Assembly (NCBI GenBank): GCA_964521195.1
Contig: CAZFRE010000002.1
Location: 186,001 to 250,000, forward strand
DNA length: 64,000 nt
From: CAWDNM01 sp964521195
GTDB lineage: Bacteria; Actinomycetota; Coriobacteriia; Anaerosomatales; JAAXUF01
Direction of reading: 5' to 3'
The notes beneath the pieces were generated by a model. That model had not been told where the DNA came from, made no database searches, and was given only the letters and a program-made list of their open reading frames with translations. Positions 34,610-44,504 of the stretch are shown one piece after another. The translations under genes and the position numbers were made by a program. How positions within the stretch are numbered: position 1 is the first letter of the stretch; each line of letters starts with the position of its first letter.

Positions 34610-34717
34610 TCCGTCCACGCTCGAGCGCCTCACCGGCGCTCGTCTCCTTCGCCCGGCATTTGCGGGTACCATCGTGCCATGACCCGTGACACCTGCTTCT
34701 CGCCAGGAGGATCCGCC

Positions 34718-35248
34718 ATGGACGACGCTGCCAGAATCGCCGAGCTCGAGACCCAACTTGCCGCATCACGCGCGGAGACGCGCGCGGCGTTCGAGAACCG
34801 GGCGCTGATCTACGGCGCGATCTTCGACGAGCTGTCCTGGGAGATCGGCGATGAGCGCGCGGCCGCGATCATGAAGCGAGCGATTCACGCACGAGGCCAT
34901 GAGGTCGGCAAGAAGTACCGCCCAGCTGTCCGCCGAGGCGACCTGGACGAGGTCGGCCGAATCTTCTGCGAGGGCTCGCCGTGCGCCGGCACGCTCTTCA
35001 CGCCAGGCGTCGAGGCGCGGGACGAGGACCGGATCGTGCTGCGCATGGAGTCGTGCCCGCTCAAGGACGCGTGGATCGCCGAGAACCGCTCCCCCGAGCA
35101 CATCGACCTGCTCTGCGAGATCGCGGCGGCGGTGGACGAGGGCACGTTCGAGAGCGCGGGCCTCGAGCTGACGTTCCTCGATCGTCTCGGCGAGGCCGGT
35201 TCGTCACACTGCCTGCTCGAACTCGTTCGCCGCGAGGGCACGGACTGA
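34718..35248 (+). CDS. L-2-amino-thiazoline-4-carboxylate hydrolase family protein
   Basis: The 176-residue soluble protein has the helical N-terminus and Cys-containing core typical of the ATC-hydrolase family (GRIFCEGSPCAGTLFTPGVEA, MESCPLKDAWIAENRSPEHIDLLC, SSHCLLELVR). The founding enzyme converts an aminothiazoline carboxylate towards cysteine, but most members in anaerobes have no known function. The ATG at 34718 has AGGAGG seven bases upstream, which rules out the earlier in-frame start at 34679. It lies between arcA and an exonuclease-like gene on the same strand. Confidence 0.78.
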   Translation: MDDAARIAELETQLAASRAETRAAFENRALIYGAIFDELSWEIGDERAAAIMKRAIHARGHEVGKKYRPAVRRGDLDEVGRIFCEGSPCAGTLFTPGVEARDEDRIVLRMESCPLKDAWIAENRSPEHIDLLCEIAAAVDEGTFESAGLELTFLDRLGEAGSSHCLLELVRREGTD

Positions 35249-35255
35249 CGACTGC

Positions 35256-35909
35256 ATGCGAGTGATGACCTACAACATCCGGCACGGGCAGGGTGAGGAC
35301 GGCTGGGTGAGCAACGGCCGCATCGCCCGGGTGGTGCGCGACGCCGACGTCGACATCGCGGGGCTCAACGAGGTCTGGCGCCTTGGCGGCTTCTTCGACC
35401 AGCCGGCCGCATTGCGCCGGCATCTCGAGGCGGAGCATGCGTTCGAGCGCAACACGGGATTCGCCTTCTACGAGCAAGGCAATCTAGTGCTCACGAAGCA
35501 CTGCATCGTGCATGCCGAGAACCTGGAGTTGCCCAGCCTTCTCGAGCAGCGGGGATGCCTGCTCGTTCGTGTCGATGTGGAGGGTGGCGAGGTGGTGTTC
35601 GGCTCGGTGCACCTGTCCCTCGGCCGCAAGATGCGCGAGCGCCAGGTCGCCGCTCTCGTCGAGTGCTTGCCGCGAGACGTGCCGCTCGTGCTTGCGGGCG
35701 ACATGAACTGCTCGGTGGGCGAGCTCGAGCCGCTCGCCGAGTTCCTGACGCTCGCGGATGTCCCGCCGAGCTACCCGGCCTTCTGGCCGCGCAGGGCGCT
35801 GGATCACATCGCCTATAGCGACCACTTCGAGCTGGTGGACGTGAGCTCGGTCAAGACCAGCGCATCGGACCACAGGCCCGTGATCGCGCAGTTCGCGCGC
35901 AGGGGCTAG
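35256..35909 (+). CDS. Endonuclease/exonuclease/phosphatase family protein
   Basis: The 217-residue protein has the EEP superfamily motifs in order: TYNIRHG (Asn), GLNEVW (metal-binding Glu), GSVHLSLG (His), AGDMNCS (Asp/Asn), and SDHRPVIA (Asp-His pair). Members cleave phosphodiesters in nucleic acids, nucleotides or lipids. No signal peptide is seen. It starts seven bases after the ATC-hydrolase-like gene, with a weak ribosome site, so coupling is likely; an alternative ATG at 35265 is possible. Its stop shares CTAG with the convergent PASTA gene. Confidence 0.82.
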   Translation: MRVMTYNIRHGQGEDGWVSNGRIARVVRDADVDIAGLNEVWRLGGFFDQPAALRRHLEAEHAFERNTGFAFYEQGNLVLTKHCIVHAENLELPSLLEQRGCLLVRVDVEGGEVVFGSVHLSLGRKMRERQVAALVECLPRDVPLVLAGDMNCSVGELEPLAEFLTLADVPPSYPAFWPRRALDHIAYSDHFELVDVSSVKTSASDHRPVIAQFARRG

Positions 35910-37150
35910 CGCAGGTACAGGCCGGTCGTGACGTTGAAGTTGCGCGAGTAGGTCGTCTTGGACCCATCCTTCTGCGTCACCTTGATGCACCCGGCCTTGC
36001 CGGAGGTTCCGAGTGAGATCGTACGCGCCGGACGCAGCTTCTCGTTCCACGACACCCAGCTGGAGCCAAGTGGCACGTTGCAGACCAGAAGACGTGCGTC
36101 TTCTCGGGATGACGATTCGCTCCAGTACTGGAACCGGAAGTACTGCGGCAGCACGATCCAGTCACTGTTCGCTCTCGTCGACCCGGCGGTCGGGGCAAAG
36201 ACCGGCCTGCCGAGGTAGACCGGGTCGGAGTCCGCGAAGTTGACGGGCGGCAGATCGATCATCGTGGTTCCCCAGGAGGTGAAGCACACCGCCCCGAGCT
36301 TCTTGGGCCGGCTTCCCGAGCCGGACGAGCGCAGGAACACCAAGTACTTGTGGCTGGGGGAGATGACCGGGTTGGTGTCCCAGTCCGACGTGCGCGTCAC
36401 ACGACGCGCCGCAGCTCCGGGCGACGTGCGCACGTAGATGTCGCCCCCCGACGACCAAGCGGTCGCACCGGGGTAGGCACGGTAGCAGTTCATGATCAGC
36501 GGGGACGTCCCGCTGCCCGTCGAGTCGCGCTCCGAATCCAGCAGTCCGTCGTCGCTGTCGTTGTGGTCGATCCTGACCTTCGCCGCGGATTGGGGTCCGA
36601 GGGAGTAGTACACCGCCACGATGGAGCCGCGCTCGGCCGCCGTGCCCGCCTGCGGATCCTGCTCCACCGCCAGGCCTTCAGGCACGGTGTCGCTGTACTC
36701 CTCACCGCTGTCGACCTCGAATCCGGCCTGCATGAGCCGGATGCTCGCATTGGCCGCTGACATGCCCACGACGTCGGGCACAACCGTGAGGTTCGCCCCC
36801 GAACCGACGATGAGGTCTACGCCGGATCCCCGGCGGGCGATCGAGCCCGGCACCGGCGCCTGTTCCCCCACGCGACCGGCCTTTGCGGCGCCGAACGGCA
36901 GATCGCTCACGTCGCCTACGGTGAGCCCCGCCCGCTTGAGCCGCGCCTTCGCCTCTGGCTGCGTCAGGCCGATCGTGTTCGGGACACGAGCGGTGCACTG
37001 GGTGAGCACCAGCAGGATCACGATGGCGACGAGCACGAGAAGCGCCAATGAGGCCCAGAAGCCGCGTTCCTGCCGGCGTTCCTCTTGGGGCTCTTCGACG
37101 AGTTCTTCGTCTTCTTCTGTGTTGTCTGGCTGGGTGTCGAACTCGGCCAT
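35906..37150 (-). CDS. Membrane-anchored PASTA protein with propeller-like C-terminus
   Basis: The 414-residue protein has an acidic cytoplasmic head (1-30), one membrane helix (about 33-50), two PASTA domains (about 55-120 and 121-185: VPNTIGLTQPEAKARLKRAGL and VPDVVGMSAANASIRLMQAGF), and a C-terminal ~220-residue region with PD40-like propeller strands (NPVISPSHKYLVFLRS, DPVYLGRPVFAP). PASTA domains bind peptidoglycan fragments and are normally attached to Ser/Thr kinases or penicillin-binding proteins; here there is no kinase. It may sense or bind cell wall. It is divergent from typA. Confidence 0.82.
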   Translation of the reverse strand: MAEFDTQPDNTEEDEELVEEPQEERRQERGFWASLALLVLVAIVILLVLTQCTARVPNTIGLTQPEAKARLKRAGLTVGDVSDLPFGAAKAGRVGEQAPVPGSIARRGSGVDLIVGSGANLTVVPDVVGMSAANASIRLMQAGFEVDSGEEYSDTVPEGLAVEQDPQAGTAAERGSIVAVYYSLGPQSAAKVRIDHNDSDDGLLDSERDSTGSGTSPLIMNCYRAYPGATAWSSGGDIYVRTSPGAAARRVTRTSDWDTNPVISPSHKYLVFLRSSGSGSRPKKLGAVCFTSWGTTMIDLPPVNFADSDPVYLGRPVFAPTAGSTRANSDWIVLPQYFRFQYWSESSSREDARLLVCNVPLGSSWVSWNEKLRPARTISLGTSGKAGCIKVTQKDGSKTTYSRNFNVTTGLYLR

Positions 37151-37341
37151 CCGGCCGCCCTCTCAGCAGTCGAGCTTCTGCTCAGTCGATTCCCATAGTA
37201 CGCGGGATCAGGGCACATTAGCGAGGGTCGAGCCCCCCGGTGTCCTCGGCATGCGCCGTTCGTGCTATGCTTCCCCCTTGCGCCTGCGCTCGGTCGCGGC
37301 GACGCCGCCCCGAGTCCCCCAAGAACATCAGGAGTATCGCC

Positions 37342-39153
<1,812 letters not shown>

Positions 39154-39158
39154 CCGTC

Positions 39159-40001
39159 ATGCTCACCGCGCTCATCAGCACCGTCACGGCCACGCTGTTC
39201 GGCAGCGCCGACTTCCTCGGCGGGCTTGCGAGCCGCAGGAGTCCCGCGCTGCTCGTGAGCGCGGTGATGTTCGCGACGGGCGTACTCCTGTTCCCGCTCG
39301 TGCTGCTGGTTGTGCGACCTGAGGCCGTGGCGGTGCAGGATGTGGGCTTGGGCGCGGTGTCCGGCGTGATGGGGATGATCGGCGTGCTCGCGCTCTACGC
39401 CGCGCTCGCGATCGGGCGGATGAGCATCGTCGCGCCGATCACCGCCGCGCTCAGCGGCTCGGGTCCGGCGATCTTCGACCTGCTCACGGGCTCGAAGGTG
39501 GGCGTGACCGGGCTCGTTGGGATGGCGCTCGCGATCGTCTCGGTGATCGTGGTGAGCACGACGACGGGGACGGTGGAGGAGCACGGGATGCCACCGCGCG
39601 CGGTGGCTCTGTCGGTGCTCGCAGGCTCGTGCTTCGGGACATCGCTTGTGGCGCTGTCGATGACGTCGCCGGGGAGTGGCTTCGCGCCGCTCTTGGTGGC
39701 GCGGATCGTCGGGACGGCGGGCTTCGCGATCGCCGTGCTCGTGCGTCGCCGAGACATGCGTTTCGGCCCCGACGGGCTGCGGCTTTCGGTCCTGACGGGT
39801 GTACTCGACGCCGCTGCGAACGTCACCATGCTCACCGCCGTGCGCATCGGCCCGCTTGCGGTGGCTGCGGTGGTGGGCGGCCTCTACCCGGTCGCCACCA
39901 TGCTGCTCGCACGCGTGTTCCTCGCCGAGCGCCTCAAGCGCCATCAAGTCGCGGGCGTCGGCCTGGCACTCGTGGCCGTCGTGCTTACCGCACTGCCCTG
40001 A
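39159..40001 (+). CDS. EamA family transporter
   Basis: The 280-residue protein has ten membrane helices in two EamA/DMT repeats of five (ALISTVTATLFGSADFLGGLASRRS... and ALSVLAGSCFGTSLVALSMTSPG...). The family exports or imports metabolites such as amino acids. It begins five bases after typA without its own clear ribosome site, so translation is probably coupled. Its 3' end overlaps the convergent small membrane gene by 17 bases. The substrate is unknown. Confidence 0.85.
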   Translation: MLTALISTVTATLFGSADFLGGLASRRSPALLVSAVMFATGVLLFPLVLLVVRPEAVAVQDVGLGAVSGVMGMIGVLALYAALAIGRMSIVAPITAALSGSGPAIFDLLTGSKVGVTGLVGMALAIVSVIVVSTTTGTVEEHGMPPRAVALSVLAGSCFGTSLVALSMTSPGSGFAPLLVARIVGTAGFAIAVLVRRRDMRFGPDGLRLSVLTGVLDAAANVTMLTAVRIGPLAVAAVVGGLYPVATMLLARVFLAERLKRHQVAGVGLALVAVVLTALP

Positions 40002-40422
40002 CGCGAGTCCGGGCGGGCGCCACCTGGCGCACTATGCGCAGCGTCCGGCCGATCACCGTGAGCCCCAGCAGGGCGGCCCCGATCTGGCCGAGGGTGAAGC
40101 CCTTGGATCGAGCGCCCGAGGTGGCGTCCTTGTCCGCGGAAGGCGAGTCGCCGCGAGCGGTGGCGGAGTCGCCGCCCGTGCCCAACGCGTTGCTGTAGTC
40201 GATGACGATCGGGTGGCTCTTCGAGCCGTCCTCTATCGTGACGACCGTCGCGGCCGAGCCGACATGGACGCTGTCGACGGAGTTGAGCAGGTAGAGCGCG
40301 GTGTCGGCGAGCGCTTTGGCCCGTTCGTCTCGAATCGAGGACTCGGATGCCCATGCGCCCGAGGCGGCGACGCAGCCCACGGCGAGTAGCAGGATCAGGG
40401 TTCGGGCGAAGCGGGCGAGCAT
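39985..40422 (-). CDS. Hypothetical secreted/membrane protein
   Basis: The 145-residue protein has an N-terminal signal-like segment (ARTLILLLAVGCVAASGAWA), a soluble middle (ALADTALYLLNSVDSVHVGSAATVVTIEDG) and a C-terminal membrane helix followed by an Arg-rich tail (GFTLGQIGAALLGLTVIGRTLRIVR), so it could span twice with an extracellular centre. GGAGG lies eight bases before the ATG at 40422; the GTG at 40431 would overlap that site and is rejected. Function is not recognised. Confidence 0.55.
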   Translation of the reverse strand: MLARFARTLILLLAVGCVAASGAWASESSIRDERAKALADTALYLLNSVDSVHVGSAATVVTIEDGSKSHPIVIDYSNALGTGGDSATARGDSPSADKDATSGARSKGFTLGQIGAALLGLTVIGRTLRIVRQVAPARTRVRAVR

Positions 40423-40636
40423 CACTGACACCTCCGAATGAGGCGCGTGCCGCCTCTGCGGCTACTATCGGCCGCACGGGCCGGCGCCTCTGTGATATCC
40501 ATCACCAGCCGGGGCTATCGGCGGCTTCGTCTCCGCATGAACGCAGCGTGCGGGCGCACAACGTGTACGATTCTCGACGAAGGACCGCAGGCAACGGGCC
40601 GCACTCGCCCGGTTGACGAGCGTTGAAGGAGCACGC

Positions 40637-41326
40637 GTGAAGCGAGCCGACGGCATTCGGATAACCGTCACCAAGAACGGGCCCTACTTCGTGGACGGGC
40701 TCGTGCCGATGACGGTCGAGTCGATCGTCTGCGACTCGGATGGTGAGTCGGAGCAGTGGCGCGAGGACACCCGGCTGTCTGACCGGCCGAGTTGTGGCTT
40801 GTGCAGGTGCGGGCAGTCCGACAGCAAGCCGGTGTGCGACGGCTCGCACCTGATGGTGGGGTTCGATGGGACCGAAGTCGCATCGCGCGAGCCGTACGCT
40901 GATGCCGCGCAGACGGTGCGCGGGGCGCGATATGACCTCGCGGATGACAAGGCGCTGTGCGCGGATGCCCGCTTCTGTCACCGGGCCGGCACCGTGTGGC
41001 ATCGCATCCACGAGGACAGCGACGAGGCTGCGGCCACCGTCGCGGCCGAGTGCGAGCACTGCCCGTCCGGCCGATATGTGCTCATCGACAAGGACACCTC
41101 CGAGCCGATCGAGCCTGAATTCGAGCCGTCGATCGCGTTCGTGGAGGACACCGGCGCCGCGGTGAGCGGCCCGATCTGGGTGCGCGGCGGCATCGAGGTC
41201 GTCTCGGCGGACGGGGAACCGTACGAGGTGCGTAATCGCGTCACGCTGTGCCGCTGCGGGCAGAGCGGCAACAAGCCATTCTGCGACGGAAGTCACGTCG
41301 AGTGCGGCTTCCACGACCATCTGTGA
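40637..41326 (+). CDS. Long two-CDGSH iron-sulfur protein
   Basis: The 229-residue protein carries a full CDGSH motif near each end: C56/C58/C67/H71 and C205/C207/C216/H220. Between them is a ~130-residue region with further cysteines (KALCADARFCHRAG, AECEHCPSGRY), matching the divergent iron-sulfur (mono-cluster) region seen in bacterial CDGSH proteins of this length. It should bind several iron-sulfur clusters and act in electron transfer or cluster handling. The GTG start at 40637 has AAGGA six bases upstream. It is a second, longer relative of the small CDGSH protein at 2566-2805. Confidence 0.85.
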   Translation: MKRADGIRITVTKNGPYFVDGLVPMTVESIVCDSDGESEQWREDTRLSDRPSCGLCRCGQSDSKPVCDGSHLMVGFDGTEVASREPYADAAQTVRGARYDLADDKALCADARFCHRAGTVWHRIHEDSDEAAATVAAECEHCPSGRYVLIDKDTSEPIEPEFEPSIAFVEDTGAAVSGPIWVRGGIEVVSADGEPYEVRNRVTLCRCGQSGNKPFCDGSHVECGFHDHL

Positions 41327-41339
41327 GGCGCACGGCCTA

Positions 41340-41377
41340 GGCCACCGCCTGCACCCGGGCGGGCACAAGCGGTGGCC
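41340..41377. terminator. Hairpin between convergent CDGSH and MerR genes
   Basis: A 9-bp stem, GGCCACCGC pairing with GCGGTGGCC, surrounds a 20-base loop and lies in the 57-base gap between the convergent genes. Confidence 0.5.
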
Positions 41378-41383
41378 GGTCGA

Positions 41384-42157
41384 TCACTGCTCGGCGGCAG
41401 CGGCAAGCGCCTGAACGGCTGCGTATTCGTAGGCAGCGAGCCCAGCGCGCGGCTTGTCGATGTTCTTCGTGAAGCGAGGGTCCGCGACCCAGATCTGCGC
41501 CATGTTCACGTAGAACTCGAGCGGGCAATCGTAGAACCACTTGCTGATGTGGGCGCGCTTGGCCTCGGCGAGCGCCATCGCCTCGGGCGAGTCGGCGGGC
41601 ACGCCGGCGTCGAAGAGCTTGACGAACGCCTCGGTCGTCGCGGCGTCTTCCGCCTTGATCTGCTCCCACTCGGCGCGTCCGTAGCGCTTCGTGCGCTGGG
41701 CGGACTGCTTGTACGCGTCAGTCTCACCCCAGCGCTCCTTCACCTCATCTTCGTACTCGGCGGGGTCGAACCCGTCGAACAGCTCGCCGAACATCTTCGA
41801 CGACTCTTCCTTGGTCATCGGGATCCCTTCTTCCATCTCCAGTAGCTGCATCTCGATCGCGTCGATGGCCGCCTGGGTGCGGCGGACCTTCTCGGCGAGG
41901 AGGTTTCGCTGCGCCTTGAGCGCGTCGGCCCGGTCGAACGCCGGGTCGTCCACGATGTCGCGGATCTCGGGCAACGCGAAGCCGAGCTCGCGGAAGAGCA
42001 GGATCTGTTGCAGCCGCTCGAGGTCGGCGACGGTGTAGAGCCGGTAGCCGTTGTCGCCTCTCTCGCTCGGTGCGAGCAGACCGATCTCGTCGTAGTGATG
42101 CAGCGTCCGGACGCTGACCCTGGCGAGCTTGGCCGCTTCTCCGACCGTCCATGACAT
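41384..42157 (-). CDS. TipA-type MerR regulator
   Basis: The 257-residue protein has an N-terminal MerR DNA-binding domain (WTVGEAAKLARVSVRTLHHYDEIGLL, about 1-70), a coiled linker helix (70-110), and a TipAS-like effector domain (about 130-250: AYKQSAQRTKRYGRAEWEQI, FYVNMAQIWVADPRFTKNIDK). TipAS domains bind peptide antibiotics and other ligands. The ATG at 42157 has AAGGAGG eight bases upstream. Its promoter region carries a MerR-type dyad with a 19-bp spacer, so it should activate its own transcription when ligand-bound, as TipAL does. No clear efflux target gene is adjacent in the same operon. Confidence 0.88.
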   Translation of the reverse strand: MSWTVGEAAKLARVSVRTLHHYDEIGLLAPSERGDNGYRLYTVADLERLQQILLFRELGFALPEIRDIVDDPAFDRADALKAQRNLLAEKVRRTQAAIDAIEMQLLEMEEGIPMTKEESSKMFGELFDGFDPAEYEDEVKERWGETDAYKQSAQRTKRYGRAEWEQIKAEDAATTEAFVKLFDAGVPADSPEAMALAEAKRAHISKWFYDCPLEFYVNMAQIWVADPRFTKNIDKPRAGLAAYEYAAVQALAAAAEQ

Positions 42158-42180
42158 CGTGCTCACCTCCTTCGAGATGC

Positions 42181-42211
42181 AGCGTAGACCCTGACGTTAC
42201 GTGAGGGTCAA
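42181..42211 (-). promoter_or_regulatory. MerR-type promoter with 19-bp spacer and dyad
   Basis: On the minus strand, -35 TTGACC (42211-42206) and -10 TACGCT (42186-42181) are separated by 19 bp instead of 17. The spacer and part of the -35 form a near-perfect dyad, GACCCTGACG-TTA-CGTGAGGGTC read on the plus strand (42187-42209), with one mismatched pair. Elongated spacers of this kind are the hallmark of promoters twisted open by MerR proteins. Confidence 0.75.
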
Positions 42212-42251
42212 GAGGTGATTCGAATTCGTACGCGCCCGACCGCGGAGTAGA

Positions 42252-44504
42252 TCAGTGGTCGGTGCTCGCGTTCGCGGCGAGGGCAAGCATCAGCGCAGGT
42301 GTTGCGCCCGCGAACAGCATGAGCGCCGGCATCACGATGCCCGAGTCCTCGGTCGCCCACGCGGCGAGACCGCCGACGATGACGCCGAGAAGCGCTGCTG
42401 AGTACGCCGGCGCGAGCTGGATCGCTCGCGCGAACGGGCGGCTCGGCGCGAACCGCAGCACCGCGAGCGCGGCCGCCATCGCTATCGCGAGACCGGTGTA
42501 GGGCGTGTACGGCAGGTAGCCGACGTTGTTGCGCCACTTGCGGTTCACTAGCTCGAGAGTCGCCGTCACGTCTCCGCGTAGGACACCGTCGGCGAACCGC
42601 GAGAGATGACTTCCGCCGTTGCCCCCGACGAGCAGGTCGATCGCCGAGAACACAACGACTGCGACCACGACGCCCAGCAGCGTGAGTCCTGCTGTGCGCC
42701 AGCTGAGCCGCATCCCGTTCATCGCCGCCCACGCCACGCCGAATGCGACCACGCCCCACACGGCCACACCCGCGTTCGCGCCCGCGAACGGCGCTGCCGA
42801 GACGATCACCACGAGCGCCCCGATCGCCAGGATCCCGTAGCGGCGCAGCGCGAGCGCCGCGCGGGGCCGCGCGGCGAGCGCATCGACTGCGAGCGAGACC
42901 GCCGCGATCGAAGCCGCGACCAGAATGGCGGCGCCCTCGTTGCCCATGCCGTAGTAGCGCCAGCCGGCAGCGACCGAGTAGGAGAAGATCCCGGACTCGA
43001 GCGGGTTGCCCGTGAGCTGATCGGCGACGATGACGAGCGAGGCAAGGCCGGCCAGGAAGAGCGGAGCCAGCAGCATGCCGCGGGGCGCGAGGCGCCGGAT
43101 GGCGAGGGCGGCGATGGCGACCAGCGCGGTGGCGCACACGAACGCGAACGCGGCGGATCCAGTGGTCAGCGGCTGGCGCCCCGCGAGGAACATGAGCCAG
43201 CCGGCCGGCATCGCGGAGTACGCAAGGACGAGCGGCACCTCGGCGACCGGCGAGAGCCAACGGGCCGGGCGAAGCGACACGAGCGAGGCGAGCAGCACGC
43301 CCACGATCGCGAGGTAGCAGAAGCCGCGCAGCACCCATCCGTCGCGCAGTCGGTCGACGACGGCGGGCGATGCCGCGGCGCGCGACAGTCGCTCGATGCG
43401 CTCCTCGAGCGTGCCGGCGACGGGAGTGGCCGCGAGTGGCCGCCCGAGCATCTCGGCGGGTGCGGTGGCGCCGAGCGACGCGAGCACGGTCGGCGCGATG
43501 TCGAGGTTGACGGCGAGTCCCGGCCGCCGCGTCGACGCCGAGACGATCTCGCCGGCCCACTCGGGTCCCCAGATGACGAGCGGGCCGAACGCGGGCTCCT
43601 GGTTCGGGCTCTTCTCGGTCGCCGGGGTCACCAGTATCACGTCGGTGTCGGGTGTGCCGAGCCCGCCGGGTGCGAGCGCGGCACCCACGGCGGCGTCGAG
43701 GGAGCGCAAGGCTGCCGCGTGGGCGGACGCCTTGGCTGCCGGCGTCGCCGTCAGGTCGTGCGCGCGGGCGAGGTCGCCGGTGTCGACGACGATGACCTGC
43801 GGGTTCATCGCGTCGAGCGCTGTCGCACGAGCGATCGCATCGGCGAGTGAGCGCGGGTCGGTGCGCAGTCCGAACGGCGCCTGCGGGTCGGCCGCCAGCA
43901 CCTCGGTGTAGCTCGCATCGAGCGTCCCGCTCGCGTCGGCGGCGAGCAGCTCGGCGTAGCGCAGCCGGCCCGCCGGGCTCGCGGTGTCGGTGTCGGAGGC
44001 GCCGACGGCGATCGTACGCCACCCGAGTCCGCGCGCCCGCATGCCGAGGAGCCCGAGCGTCGGCCTCGACAGCGAACCCTCGTTCACCTCGCGCATGCGC
44101 GCGAGCGATGCGGCGTCGATCGGTCCGCCTTCGACGCCCACGACCCACCGGCTCGCCGAAAGCGTGCCCGCACCGCCCGCGTACGTCGGCGCACCCCAGT
44201 CGGCGGTGCGCGCATTCATGTTGCCGAGCGCCGCATCGCCGAGCGCGGCCCAGATCGCCGGGGTCTTCTCGGCGGAGAGGTCGCTCCAGGTGAGGTAGGG
44301 CGCGAGCACGACGATGACGCGGTGGCGGTTCGGGACCGTGGCGCGGCCGGTGGCGACGGTCTCGCTCGCGCGGGCCGGCGTCGCCGGGCCGATCAGCCCC
44401 GCGAGCGTGAGGGCGAGCGCGCACGCGAACACCGGGGCGAGCGACAGGGCGCGCATCGGATGCGGGCGGCTCGGACGGCCGACGCTGTGGTGCGAGAGGA
44501 TCAC
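42252..44504 (-). CDS. Alkaline-phosphatase-fold domain plus polytopic membrane domain
   Basis: The 750-residue protein has a signal-like segment (about 20-45), an extracytoplasmic ~350-residue region with alkaline-phosphatase-superfamily features (HRVIVVLAPYLTWSD, IVVDTGDL, GPLVIWGPEW, VNLDIAPTVLASLGA), then about ten membrane helices. I do not see a clear catalytic Ser/Thr with a full metal-ligand set, so it may be a non-enzymatic or divergent member. The GTG start at 44504 overlaps the upstream gene stop (GTGA); an in-frame ATG at 44456 is the alternative. A role in envelope polymer transfer is possible but unproven. Confidence 0.7.
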   Translation of the reverse strand: MILSHHSVGRPSRPHPMRALSLAPVFACALALTLAGLIGPATPARASETVATGRATVPNRHRVIVVLAPYLTWSDLSAEKTPAIWAALGDAALGNMNARTADWGAPTYAGGAGTLSASRWVVGVEGGPIDAASLARMREVNEGSLSRPTLGLLGMRARGLGWRTIAVGASDTDTASPAGRLRYAELLAADASGTLDASYTEVLAADPQAPFGLRTDPRSLADAIARATALDAMNPQVIVVDTGDLARAHDLTATPAAKASAHAAALRSLDAAVGAALAPGGLGTPDTDVILVTPATEKSPNQEPAFGPLVIWGPEWAGEIVSASTRRPGLAVNLDIAPTVLASLGATAPAEMLGRPLAATPVAGTLEERIERLSRAAASPAVVDRLRDGWVLRGFCYLAIVGVLLASLVSLRPARWLSPVAEVPLVLAYSAMPAGWLMFLAGRQPLTTGSAAFAFVCATALVAIAALAIRRLAPRGMLLAPLFLAGLASLVIVADQLTGNPLESGIFSYSVAAGWRYYGMGNEGAAILVAASIAAVSLAVDALAARPRAALALRRYGILAIGALVVIVSAAPFAGANAGVAVWGVVAFGVAWAAMNGMRLSWRTAGLTLLGVVVAVVVFSAIDLLVGGNGGSHLSRFADGVLRGDVTATLELVNRKWRNNVGYLPYTPYTGLAIAMAAALAVLRFAPSRPFARAIQLAPAYSAALLGVIVGGLAAWATEDSGIVMPALMLFAGATPALMLALAANASTDH

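Noticed and set aside
42252..44504. Reading the phosphatase-fold protein as an active LtaS-type lipoteichoic acid synthase
   Set aside because: The nucleophile and metal ligands expected for that enzyme were not identified, and the domain order (catalytic first, membrane last) is reversed.
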